Below, piece by piece: positions 46,737 to 58,349 of a DNA stretch of 64,000 nucleotides (position 1 is the first letter of the stretch; each line of letters starts with the position of its first letter). The notes under the pieces are model-generated. The model saw nothing but the letters and a program-made list of their open reading frames with translations. It searched no databases and had not been told where the DNA came from. The stretch spans positions 41,741,095-41,805,094 of the forward strand of contig CM055104.1 of assembly GCA_029204225.1 (NCBI GenBank), read 5' to 3'. The position numbers and the translations under genes were made by a program. Origin of the DNA: Diphasiastrum complanatum. Its lineage: Eukaryota > Streptophyta > Lycopodiopsida > Lycopodiales > Lycopodiaceae.

Positions 46737-47774
46737 TTATGGATCTCGATATCCCATCTGGGCATACCATTGCTGAATTATCCGAGGGTTGAAGTTGAAA
46801 AAGGCAGTCTCATGGTCAGGTGAATTACACAGATGGCAAACACTAATTTCCATTCGTTTTTTCAATTGAGGACACTCGTTCACTGTGTGATTTCCTGTAC
46901 AAACAGAACACCAGACATTTTTCCTGGTAGAAAGAGTCTTTGCAAACTTCTCAGGTTCTTTGTTCACTTCTCCGTGGAAATTTTTCAATTGTTTGATGTT
47001 CTCATCAAATTGCAACTACAACTTTTCCATCTGTTTCTGCTGGGTCTTCCCAAGTTTCTCAAACTCATTGAGCATCATTTTTACAGTAGCATTGGCATTC
47101 GTTGATGCAATAGTGGTGGATGTCGTAGTAGTCTGCCCTGCTGTATAAGGCAACATACTGACATTCGGCTCATCATCTGAATCTTCATCCTCCTCCCGAA
47201 TTGCATCGTCCATCACATTTTGCAAAAGTGCGTACTCATTATGGCGTTTCAGTTCACGTCTGATCCGTTTTGGTAGACCTGACAAAAACCACATAATCAT
47301 GGAATTTTCATTAATCAGCTCAGGCTCACATTCAGATATAAGACGTTTCACCCTTTCGATGTAATCTCGAACCATTTCCCGCTTTCCAATTTTAATTTTA
47401 CTTAAAAGTAGGAAAGGGTCTTCCATAAACTTCCGCGGTTTGAACCGTGTGATAAGGGCTCGTTTAACAACCTCCCAATCTGTATGCTCAGTTTCATCTT
47501 GGTTATAGCACCAATCTTGTGTTGCGCTTGTTAAGGCCATAGGAAACAACTTAAGTTTATCTTGAGGATAAATCTCACCATAGACCTCATAGGATTCAGC
47601 ATAGATCTGAAGAAATTGAACTGGATCTATTAATCCATTATATTTGGGTAGATCCAATCGGGGTGCTCTTCTAACAATAATTGCATTGACCTCCTGTGGA
47701 GCACCTCCAGGAGCAGCTCCAGGGACAGCCATTTGGATCAAATTGATAATGTGATTGGATATAGATTTTTCCAA
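46737..47774 (-). pseudogene. RLG-E gag capsid and first knuckle pair
   Basis: The open frame from 47774 has a likely start at MAVPGAAPGG (ATG 47730-47732). Retrotransposon-gag core: LPKYNGLIDPVQFLQIYAE, FPMALTSATQDW, FLSGLPKRIRREL, then an acidic EEDEDSDDEP run. A single TAG at 47016-47018 interrupts an otherwise continuous frame to 46737. Then come CSVCTGNHTVNECP (intact knuckle) and CHLCNSPDHETAFF (last Cys replaced by Phe). Packages element RNA in the virus-like particle. Confidence 0.93.
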
Positions 47775-48948
47775 AAACTATCTTAGATTAGATCTATTCC
47801 AAAAACTATCTCAGATTAGCTCTATTCCACTTTTCAAGAATCTGATTCTATATGATGAAAACTTACCCAAAATTCGATCAATCAATACTTGTCAAAAATG
47901 ATAAATCTCTCAGAGTCCAATTCAGAATATATCAGATCTGATCCAAATTTTGACAGAGACTTGATCTGGAAAATAAGAAACTAAAAATAGGACTGACGAA
48001 GGTTATCTAGGCGAAGGTTGGCTCGGCGAAGGTTCAACAGTGCTATTTTGGAATAGTAACTCTCTGAACACTTTTCTGGCAATTTTTTGGAAAATAGCCT
48101 TCGTCAATTTCCCAGATGGAAGATTTGACACAGATAGAACTATGGACAACTGGACGAAGGTTTCTGACACAAGAAAATACAGTTTTTGTGATCTGACGAG
48201 GGTAAAAATCAAGATTTTTTGTGATCTGATCAAGATAAATCTTTGCCAAACTCAAAAGTAGTATTTTTATATAAATAGAATGTTCTGGAAACTCTTCAAA
48301 GGTTCCGACGAAGGATCAAGAGTAATACTGGTAATTTTGCAAAAAAGTGACTTTTTTGGCAAAAAATATGACAATATGACAACTGATCCTCTAAAAACCT
48401 TTCTATTTTTGGTATAATTCTTCAACGACCTGGCAGTAGATAGATCTGAATCACATCTAAGCACAGTGAATTGGGTGAAGGTTCTTTTTCTGTATTTTTT
48501 AGGATTTTGATAATTTTTGGTGTTTTTTGGTGGTTTTTCTGATGTTTCTGGAAATCTGCTGGGAATTAATCTTCACCCTTCAACTGAAGGTTCTGTAAAC
48601 AAAACCTAAGGTTTTTGCAACTCGGCGAAGGTTTCTTGAAAGAGGGTAAAAAGTTCTGGGCTCTGATGACACTTTTTGTCTCTTTTTGACCAAATTTGAC
48701 AGATTTGACCGATTTTTGTTATTTTCTCTGATATCTCAGATCCAAATGGATCTTAAGATTAGTGATGAATAGCTTCCCCTGTTTAATAATTAGATTAGAT
48801 TTCAAACAAGCAAATCCACTCAAAATCTAGCAAAATCAATCCAAACTATCCCTACAATGCAATTTTAACACTATTCATGCCACGACAAGATGCCTAATGC
48901 AAGCTAACCATCAGCCAAACATGCTTGAAACTAAAAAATTGGCGTAGC
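47775..48948 (-). other. RLG-E 5' leader
   Basis: Untranslated leader of about 1.2 kb between primer site and gag. It holds the second GGCGAAGG cluster (47993-48640, about nine copies including AGGCGAAGGTTGG and CTCGGCGAAGGTT). No conserved frame; short frames at 48003-48464 are not supported. Confidence 0.75.
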
Positions 48949-48967
48949 TCCCCGGCAACGACGTCAA
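48949..48967 (-). promoter_or_regulatory. Primer binding site of RLG-E, tRNA-Asp type
   Basis: The minus strand reads TTGACGTCGTTGCCGGGG soon after the LTR end CTACA. It matches the plant tRNA-Asp complement TGGCGCCGTTGCCGGGG except for transitions in the GGCGCC part. Confidence 0.78.
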
Positions 48968-48970
48968 AAT

Positions 48971-49730
48971 TGTAGTGGGTTTCTTTCCTTGCCTAACCCG
49001 AATCCAAGATCTAGTCAATCTAGCATCAAAGAGACTGAGTTAGTTGTCACGAGTAGGTTCGTTCCCATAAGAGCGATAGTATAGTTCAGATTTTAACATG
49101 AATGGAGGATCTAACACTAACATCCATTAACACTAAGCATTAACACTACATCCATTAACCCTACTTCCATTAACCCTAAATCCACAACAATGATAGAAAC
49201 TTACTCTTTTCTCTCTCCCTTTCTCTCTCACAAAAAGCATAAGAAATAGCAATCCCAATAATGATCAAATCCAACAATTAGCAAAATCCAAAGAAAGCAT
49301 GAGAAATGGAGGAAAAGAGAGGAAGAGCAAGGACATTCATTAATCCATTTTTAAAGAAAACCAATCTGCTTTATTGAAATGAGGAAATGAACATGAGGAG
49401 CAACTCGAGTTGGTCCCTTTTTATAGTAAAGAAGAGGACCCTGGCCTCTGAATCCTATTGGTCCAGTCTTGCCTCTCTTTTTATTCAAATTTAAAAAAGT
49501 GTGGGAACCATCAAAATTAAAGGGAAACCCAACTTTATTCACTAACTTGACATTTAGGCCCTACGACATTAAAGTTCCCGCAAAAAGGCCTAAAGTCCTT
49601 TATTAACTTTTAACTAATCAATCAAATAACTATGTGATCATCGAGTTGGACTTACACACGCAGGGTGCCAAATCTCTCTCACTTATTAACTAGGGTTAGG
49701 GTTGCCTTGGGATCCGCAAACCCTCCAACA
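48971..49730 (-). repeat. 5' LTR of RLG-E (760 bp)
   Basis: Left end TGTAGTGGGTTTC, right end AAACCCTCCAACA. A TATA-like CTATAAAAAGG lies on the minus strand at about 49416-49426. Collinear with the solo LTR 5084-13540. Confidence 0.93.
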
Positions 49731-50203
49731 GGAAAATCCCACTTTATTGATAAATCTGAGAAGGTTACATTTCAAGTGTGTGACCGACCCTAGTCTTCGG
49801 GACGCTGGCATGCCAAGGCGAGTGCCAGGACAACGTTCCAAAAAGGGAGGCTGAGACTTGGTTGGAGCTCACCCTGAGTCGCAACCCGCACTCCCCTATA
49901 GTATTGGTGGGATTCGCCACCTCCCCTCATACCAAGTACTCTACCCAAGCTGGTAAAGCACGTTTTCTCTCTCTATGATTTTCTCTCTCTAGAAAGTTAT
50001 TTTCCCTCTCTCGAATTTATTGATCCCCAGGCTTCCTTTTATCATGCCTAGATCGTGTGAGGTGATTGCACATTGATCTGAACTCTCTGGACTTCGCTAG
50101 AATCGATCAAAGATTTTTAGCCATAGGAACTTGGTGCTGGCTGGATTCTGGTCATAGTAGAGCCGGCGTCGGTGGCGCCAGGAGCAGCAGGGGCTTTACA
50201 ACA
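49731..50203 (-). repeat. RLX-F middle LTR, right part
   Basis: Resumes GGAAAATCCCAC after RLG-E and ends CTTTACAACA. The GC-rich GGCGCC cluster is shorter here than in the other two copies. Confidence 0.85.
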
Positions 50204-52536
50204 TCCACCCCACCTTTATAAAATCTGATGTCCTCATCAAATGTCAGATTAAAGTAAAGGTGTCTCCCAATTAAAATAACTATACATTTAAGCTACTTGG
50301 CATAGTACTCAATTTACTGGCCACTTTTTATTAACATTGAAGCTGGCACACCACAAGTCGGAGTCTCAGCTCTTTGTACTAAAAAATTACATAACTTGAA
50401 AATATCCCTTTGTCTGGGAAAAGCGTAGAATTTATATCGCTTACGTAAAACCCAAGAACCTTATTAATTGGTGACAGAGGCCTTTCTGTGAAATGTTCAC
50501 CCCTGTCGCTTCTGACTTTTGACTTTGGAACTCCTTTGAGCTCCTGATTTGTCCTTGATGCACTTTGTGTTGAGCTCCCTGAGCTCCAAATTTGATCAGT
50601 TCCGCACATGTATCAAGGCTCCCTGAGCCAAAGGATTTATCATTTGATTGCCCACTTTATGGTCCACTTCGTGCCTTGTTGCTTTCGCGTCTAGATTTCT
50701 CTCATTGTCCCAGCCTGATCTTAATACTTTTCCTTCTTGGCTCGTTAAGGTAGGCAAAGATTGAGTCCTCCGCAATGCACCTCTCACTTAGCTTGAAGTA
50801 GCTCTTTGAATCAGCCCAAATGTAACCATTGACCTCGTGGAGAGCCAAAGGGTCGCACCAGTTTGATCTGCATATGAACTATCTCTTCGCGTTTGTTTGA
50901 AGCACCATGTCTGTCGCGCAAAACTTGACTTTCACAATTCCATCACTGGTCAGTTGCCTCACAGTCAAAACAAGAAGTGTACATCGAGCTTGGCTTCAAG
51001 TAGCTCTCTTTGAATCAGACACATGCACCCAGAGTTTGCACTAGTCCGATCTTAACACGAACTATCCCTTAGCGTCCGTTCAAAATACCAAGTCTCTCAT
51101 GCAAGACTCAACTTTCACAGTTCCTTCATTGATCAGTTGCCTTACACGTAACACAAGCCAGCGTACTCATATGTTTCCTCATCATTGTTGGTCCAGAGAA
51201 AGCCTATAACAAACTTTCCATTCCGCAACAAAAACTTGTCAACTTATTAGGTCCAAAGTTCGCCAGTCTCCTCGTGTGAGTATGGCTAGGTCACCTTGAA
51301 TTTGCCCCCGTCTTGATCAACTTTTAATTAAATTTTGCCCCAAGAGAGAGGTTGTGTGATAGTTCCCCTCCTGCTTATAAAATCAGCTGACCGGACTTAG
51401 AGTTCTTTGGACACAAAGCCTTTCCAACACTTTGCTTCTGATCTACTAGGGTTATGGCTCGATCCAACTTGTTGCCAATCTCTGAAGAGGATCCTAGTCT
51501 TTCCCCTTTGAGGAAAAACCCAACTGACATTGGATATCACCCATGCTCAGTGAGTTTCAGTTCCGAAAGTGGCCATCCCAAATGAAGACCAACTGCTCCA
51601 TAGAAGATCTCCCCTGAAATTGCCCTTTCCAACTTTTGACTTTTTGCTTGCATCTGGTGGGTGTTGTCGCAAATGAAAGTAACCCAAGAAACAGGCTAGC
51701 CATCCATCCTTTGCAAACATTGAGTCATTTCGTTGTCGTTCACGTGCGAGTACTTGAACTACAAATCCACCCCACAGATTCTGTAGTCCTCTTTATTTGA
51801 TGGTATCAGTCTTAAAAAGAAAGGTTCCTTCTCGAGCCATCAGCTCCTTGTATCACAAGCAATCATGCAAACCAGGCAAAGCACGAGTACTAAGACTCAC
51901 CAAAATACATACAAGCAAGACACTCAGGCAGGTTTACTAATAGGTAACAAAGACAAGGTCCCCCTTTGAGATAGTCTTGCCAAAGGACCTTTCCCTGGCC
52001 GCGCCCATACAGATCGATCAGAGAATCAGCCCACAGAGGACACCCATTCAACTATCCGTGCTTTCACCATTAAGCAGCACATTGTCTCAGTCATGCCCCA
52101 TGACTTTTTGGTCGATAGCCCTTATAGCTAAACGATCGGCAGCTATCTCGCACCGGCAGCTAACCACCCATGTTTTACACTCGAATTCGAGCAGCATCTC
52201 TGTATCAATGGTTAACCCATGCAGTTCGAATATGTCGCCCTGCACCCCACAAGCCTACAGACCGTGCTTACACCAACCTAATGGCAGCACACTGCCTCAT
52301 CTGTCCTACATGCAGACATCGTCAGGCCCGAACTGCGAGAACTGACCATGCTTACACCTCAAGGGCAGCACCTTGACTCATCAAGTCTCTCGTTCTGCCG
52401 ACCACCCCGACCGTGGATGCACCCATGCTTACACTGTGGGCAGCACCTTGCACAACAATTGTCCTGATGACCCCCAAATTATGGCCATTTTTGTGAGATC
52501 TGCATAGCTGACCGGCCAGTCGGCTCTAATACCACA
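50204..52536 (-). other. RLX-F interior, copy 2, non-coding
   Basis: 2.33 kb with polypurine tract at 50204-50217 and primer site at its right end. Collinear with copy 1. No conserved frame or protein motif was seen. Confidence 0.78.
52522..52534 (-). promoter_or_regulatory. RLX-F primer binding site
   Basis: On the minus strand TGGTATTAGAGCC follows LTR end GCTACA after two bases. It is the initiator-Met pattern used by copia elements, not the tRNA-Asp type of RLG-E. Confidence 0.75.
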
Positions 52537-53759
52537 TGTAGCGCAGGCATCCCAAAGGGAGCCGGGAACCACGACTTAGCTTCCCAGTCTTTAACTCTTG
52601 CCGTCCAAACCCACTTGACATACAAGCAACCAACTCGCCAACAACGATCGGACTTAACCAACTGGAAGTTCAGAAACCAACATTGAGATCCAACCTGGCG
52701 CCATGCCAGATCGGGGGTCCCGATGTGGGTGACTTCCCTCCCAGCAAGCCGCCCGACATACATCAAACTTAACCAATTCGAAGCTTCGTTACAAATGAGT
52801 AACATCCATTCCAAGCAAGCGGTCTGACTTACATCAGACTTAACCAACTGAAAGCTTCATCACGAGCACTGGAAGCCAACCTGGCGCCACGCCAGACTGG
52901 ACAGCCATAAACAGGTAACTTCCACCCAAGCAAGCCATCCAACTCAGCCCACAGGTTAGAGCTCGTTCCCCAAGAGCTTAACCCATTCACGTTCATGCAA
53001 GGAACACTCAAAACCACAAGCGCGACCAATATGGAGACAACTAGTTCCTGGACTGAATGGTCCCGACAGCATACCACTGGCACCACGGATCGAATGGTCC
53101 CGACGGCATACTGCTGGCGTCCCGAGATACGACCCTCAGCTATGTGCCAAATTAAAAAGTTTGAAGCGGCCTTACAACTGGTGCTTTTACCGAACACTGA
53201 AATCCAGCATGTAATCATAGCCAGTTTGAGAAAATTCCCACTTTATTGATAAATCTGAGAAGGTTACATTTCAAGTGTGTGACCGACCCTAGTCTCCGAG
53301 GTGCTAGCATGCCAAGGCGAGTGCTAGGACAACGTTCCAGCAAGGGAGGTTGAGACTTGGTTGGAGCTCGCCTTGAGTCACAACTCGCACTCCCCTATAG
53401 TATTGGTGGGATTCGCCACCTCCCCTCATACCAAGTACTCTACCCAGGCTGGTAAAGCATGTTTTCTCTCTCTAGGATTTTCTCTCTCTAGAAAGTCATT
53501 TTATCTCTCTAGAATTTACTGATCCCCAGGCTTCCTTTAACCATGCCTAGATCGTGTGAGGTGATTGCACATCGATCTGAGCTCTTTGGACTTCGCTAGA
53601 ACCGATCAAAGATTTTCAGCCATCGGAACTTGGCGCCGGCTGGATTCTGGTCACAGTGGCACCGGGAGCGGCATCGGCACCGGTGGCGCCGGGAGCAGCC
53701 GGGGCGCTGCTGGCGCTAGTGGCGCCGGAAGTAAAGCTTGTAAAGGTAGCTTTACAACA
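52537..53759 (-). repeat. RLX-F right LTR, complete (1223 bp)
   Basis: Left end TGTAGCGCAGGCATCCC, right end AGCTTTACAACA (TG...CA on the minus strand). It reads unbroken through AGTTTGAGAAAATTCCCAC at about 53223, the site split by RLG-E in the middle copy. Confidence 0.85.
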
Positions 53760-54119
53760 ATTACTCTCTCTAGAAAGCTAGTTGGTTCACTTATCTATCT
53801 AACCATCACATGACCAGATCTAAGCTATAGTGTTGGTAGGTTAAGCCAATTTATGCAAGATCCTAGTGAAGAGCATTGGAAGCTACGAAAACGAGTTTTG
53901 AGATACATCATGGGAACTCAAGATTTTGTCTTATTATATGAGGGATCATCACCTAACTTGTTTGGATTTTCAGATTCAAACTTTGCTGAAAATCAAATGG
54001 ATAGGAAATCCATAAGTGCACATTTATTTTTATAGGTGATGGAGCTATATCATGGAGGTCGAAGAAACAAGCCACTATCTCATTGCCATCTATCGAGCCT
54101 ATTGCCACGTTTGAATTCT
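53760..54119 (+). pseudogene. copia RT end/RNase H scrap (RLC-M)
   Basis: Shows KLVGSLIYLTIT, LSQFMQDPSEEHWK, RVLRYIMGTQDF, GFSDSNFAEN (usual GYSDSDWAG) and ISWRSKKQATISLPSIEPI in nearly one frame with two stops. It begins at the outer edge of the RLX-F LTR, so RLX-F probably inserted into it. The remaining pol and LTRs were not seen. Confidence 0.85.
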
Positions 54120-55259
54120 AAGTGATTCTAACTTTGAAATCATTAGAATCTGTTAGATTGATTTCATAGACAAACATAACAGAATAAAAATTGCTCTATC
54201 AAAGCATTCAATAATTCAAACAAAAGTATAAGAGTGTAATCAAATTACAAAATTTAATGTAACAGAGAAGCATTCCATCATTATGACATAATACTGAATG
54301 CGATAAAAATATATGATCAATTCAGGAAGTACCATGTCCAAATTAGAATAATTGTGAGCACAAAACAATAGCAGATGCAACTGCATACTCAAAGCTATCT
54401 CTCCAGGTCCTGTGACCCTAAAATTATTATAATTGCCCCTCAATATTTGGGTTTTCACATAATCCTAAATCCTAAAAATTGTTGTCACTCGGGTTCAATG
54501 ACTAAACATGGGTCAATGGGAGTTAAGGGGTAATGACATAATCCTTCTATCATTGATACTCACATCCGTCCACATCTTGCAACAAATATAACTAGATACA
54601 TACCATACCAAAGGATGATCATGAATGACTCATTTGTGGGAAGGGAGCCATTAGCACCTTTATGGTTATGGTTACAAAAAATTATGTATTTCTCCTATTC
54701 AATTAGCAACCATCAAATCTACAAATATGGTTATTATGAAGACATTTATCTTTTTCATTAAATCATGGTGCATTGTATGCAGTTAGCATGATAATATAGT
54801 AGAAAAACATATTTTAAATATTAGGATAGTGATATTGCTTTATTCTCAAACCCTAGTTTGGGCCCTAAGCATAGAAAAATTGGCTATCAACCAACTTCAC
54901 TAGTCATTAAAAGGATAATGGGATGGTCAACCCACTTCCTACTTAGGAGATCATACATTATTCGCCTAGAGAAACCATAGTATGCTTGCACACGCGATTT
55001 CCAAGAAAAAAACACAGAATGATGCTAGAAATATACTTTAGTTATATCCTACTTGAACAACATAAGTAATTAGAATATTTGAATACAAAAAGGTGACATG
55101 ATTTTTCTATAAAAATGTAGTGCCATAAAAAAAAATTGACAAGCTTGAGAAACAAGACAACAGAGAAAAGCACATAAGAGAATTAACAAGAAAAAAGCAT
55201 GTAGCAAAATAATCATTATTACAATCGATGACTATTGGACCCTTTTCTGTGCCTCCTTA
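54120..55259. other. No gene recognised
   Basis: AT-rich sequence with short frames (for example minus-strand 54240-54458) lacking motifs. No match to other repeats here was noticed. Confidence 0.5.
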
Positions 55260-55760
<501 letters not shown>

Positions 55761-55979
55761 TATTTCTAATACTTTCGACCCTCTACTTCTGTTGTGTAGT
55801 ATTTGGGCTTATTATAGAAGCCTCTTGCCATATTCTAGAATATTCCATGTCCTACCTAGAATCAGACAAAATGCTCTTGCTGCCAAATGAGTGCCAGTCC
55901 CATGGCACTCTGCATCTGACTGGTCCTTGGGATGATGACGAGATGCATTGTCAAAGTCTGTAGAGAGCATCTGTGTAGT

Positions 55980-56064
55980 TTTTCTTTTTGTGCCCTAAGA
56001 AAAGCGTAGATATGAGTTCGCTTACATAAAACCTGAGGCTTTATTCGATGATGATCAACAAGAA
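55980..56064. repeat. Short segment related to RLX-F interior
   Basis: AAAAGCGTAGATATGAGTTC then GCTTACATAAAACC and CTTTATT match 34815-34865 and 50415-50465 (AAAAGCGTAGA...TCGCTTACGTAAAA). Origin uncertain. Confidence 0.55.
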
Positions 56065-56069
56065 TATAA

Positions 56070-58131
56070 ACTTGCTTGAGAGAAAATGCACTCAGTGCTA
56101 GAGGTATGGTATCTCCTTAAACTTCGAGAAATGCTAGATCTAGGTTACTCATGGTGTTGTTCTAGGACACATCATATCCCAGAATGGAATTGCTACCGAT
56201 CTTGAAAAGGTAAAAGTCATTATAGAGATGCCTATCTCTAAAACTGTGCATGAGGTCCTGGTTTTTATGGGCCATGCAAACTATTATCGTTGTCACGTAC
56301 GTGACTTGCAAGGAAGGCACGCTGGATGTACTGGTTAACCATCGATCCTAAATGGGTAGAAGAGCATGGCCATGTGTTTCACAATCTCAAAACTGTTCTA
56401 GCCAGCGCTCATATTTTGCGAGCACCAAAGTTATTCCAAGGAATTCCATGTGCACACAGATGCTTCCAAATACGCCAAAGGCGTTGTTCTGATGCAACTT
56501 GGTGAGGATTCCAAGGATTACCCTATCTGATTCTTGAGTCGACAACTTATCCTAGCTGAGATGAATTTTACCACTATTGAGAGGGAAGCACTTGCTATGC
56601 TGTATGAGGCTCAAAATTTTTGCCATTATCTTTTAGACAAACCCTTTGTGTTTTATACCAATCATCAAACGTTGTTATATCTTTTGAGCAAAACATGCAC
56701 AACTGGACGAATAGCACACCGGTTGTTGTTACTTCAAGAGTTTGAATCTCGAGTTGTTGTTAGAAGGGATTCATAGCAATTTTTAGCTGATCATCTTTCA
56801 CAGATCCCTAGCACTGACAAACCAACAAAAGGTGTTAATGACGACCTTCTTGATGCTATCTTGTTTCAAGTAGATTACATTCCAGTTTGGGCCCGTGAAA
56901 TCACTTAATACCTCACTACTGGCCAAATTGATCCAAATCTACCTAAACCCGCTCAACGAGTCTTGATTTATAAATCCGCTCCCTACAACCTCATTGCAAT
57001 TGTATAAAAAAGGGACGGATGGAATTATTTGTAGATGTCTCACCGAGGGAAAAACAACCCCCATCATTTCCCTCACCCATGAAGGAAGTGGCAGTGGACA
57101 TTTCTCATCAAAGACGACATTGCAAAAAATATTATTGGCCGGATTCTGGTGGCCAACCTTGTTTAAGGATACACATCAATTTGTAATGGCATGCGATGTA
57201 TGTCAATGTGCAAAACGACCTCAATTCAAAGATTTCATGCCATTAAATCCCATATGGTCTGACCAAGCATTTTTCAAACGGAGAATTGTCTATGTGGAGC
57301 AATTAGCCCAGCTGCTAGATTCACACAATCTCGATATATTATAGTAGCCACTGACTATTGAACCAAGTAGGCTGAAGCTCGAATGGTCAAATCTACAGAT
57401 GCAAAATCCACTGCCAAATTCCTCTACGAGCAGGTTATAGTGCGTTTTGGTTGCCCATTAGCAATTGTTAGTGATAGGGAACACACTTCTTAAATGCAGT
57501 GATTGAACACTTACTCTCCACCTTTTTAGTGGTCCATAGGAAAAGTGCCCCTTATTACCCTCGTTGTAATGGCCAAGTTGAGTCTACTAATAAGGTCTTA
57601 TGCGAAATCCTTACTAAGACTGTAGAGGTCAGTTGGTCTGATTGGGAATTGAAGTTACATGCCGCACTTTGGGCTTATGGCACAACCCCTAAGAAATCTA
57701 CTAGATCTACCCCTTTTCAGTTGACTTATGGCAAGGAAGCAGTTATGCCAGTTGAATTTTATGTCCCATCCTTACGCCTAGCCTATGATCTGCAATTGGA
57801 TTCTAAACAAATCTTAGCCAATCACTTATTTCATTTTGAAAAGCTTTGTGAAACCCATACTATTAGTGTCCATGCACAACAGGTTCACAAGCATAGACAA
57901 AAAGATTGGCATGATCGTCTAATTAAGCTTAAGAAGTTTAAAGACGGAGATAAGGTCCTATTGTACCAAGCTAAGGCACATAAGGGGAAGTTCAAATTCA
58001 CGGGGCAAGGGCCATATTTGATTGATCAGATCTTTTCGTCAAGTTATGCCCGTCTTAAAACACTTGATGGAATCCCCTTAGATTCTGTAGTGAATGGGAG
58101 TCATCTTAGACAGTATCATGAAATGTACTGA
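56070..58131 (+). pseudogene. Ty3/gypsy pol fragment (RLG-J)
   Basis: Starts in the RT thumb: GISLNFEKC, HGVVLGHIISQNGIATDLEK, MGHANYYR. The catalytic YLDD is lost by truncation. RNase H: TTIEREALAMLYEAQNFCHYL and FYTNHQTLLYL (Asp replaced by Asn). IN: zinc motif HEGSGSGHFS to ACDVCQCAKRP; the first catalytic region is degraded (IVYVEQL for LDYVGPI); IVSDREHTF and PRCNGQVESTNKV retain Asp and Glu. The last open stretch, 57499-58131, is complete to the stop and ends SVVNGSHLRQYHEMY. Same lineage as RLG-E, with many stops. Downstream 58132-58350 shows nothing. Confidence 0.9.
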
Positions 58132-58349
58132 TCACATTCGTCGTTCTATGTGTTGCCTGAACTACCCGTCCCCTTGTCGTTTTGTGTGTGTATTTTTCGC
58201 TTTATTTGTTTTTTCATCTATTTTCTTCTAGATCCAATCTCATTGTTTGCACATTAGAAATCAGTCGACTAGATAAAATGAGTGCACGATCTATCTCGAT
58301 CTGACCTCCATTCACTTCAGATCTATCAAGCAAGTCCAGATCTATCTTT

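Larger units (their letters stand above)
37300..49730 (-). mobile_element. Ty3/gypsy element RLG-E (12.4 kb) with extra ORF after pol
   Basis: Both LTRs, a tRNA-Asp-like primer site, gag, protease, RT, RNase H, IN, a 2.1-kb downstream ORF and a polypurine tract, all on the minus strand. It is inserted in the middle RLX-F LTR; flanks GAGAAAA and GGAAAA are an imperfect target duplication. Size, primer site and downstream ORF resemble the Athila/Tat group of plant gypsy elements. About eight frame-breaking changes are seen across its coding regions. Confidence 0.92.
34062..53759 (-). mobile_element. RLX-F: non-coding LTR element in tandem (LTR-int-LTR-int-LTR)
   Basis: Three LTR copies (34062-34599 partial; 36628-37299 plus 49731-50203; 52537-53759) alternate with two copies of a 2.0-2.3 kb interior (34600-36627 and 50204-52536). 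The polypurine tract and primer site place it on the minus strand. The interiors share long blocks but no conserved reading frame and no gag or pol motif, so it is a large non-autonomous (LARD-like) element. The primer site suggests mobilisation by copia-type machinery. RLG-E splits the middle LTR and RLC-I cuts the left one. Confidence 0.82.
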
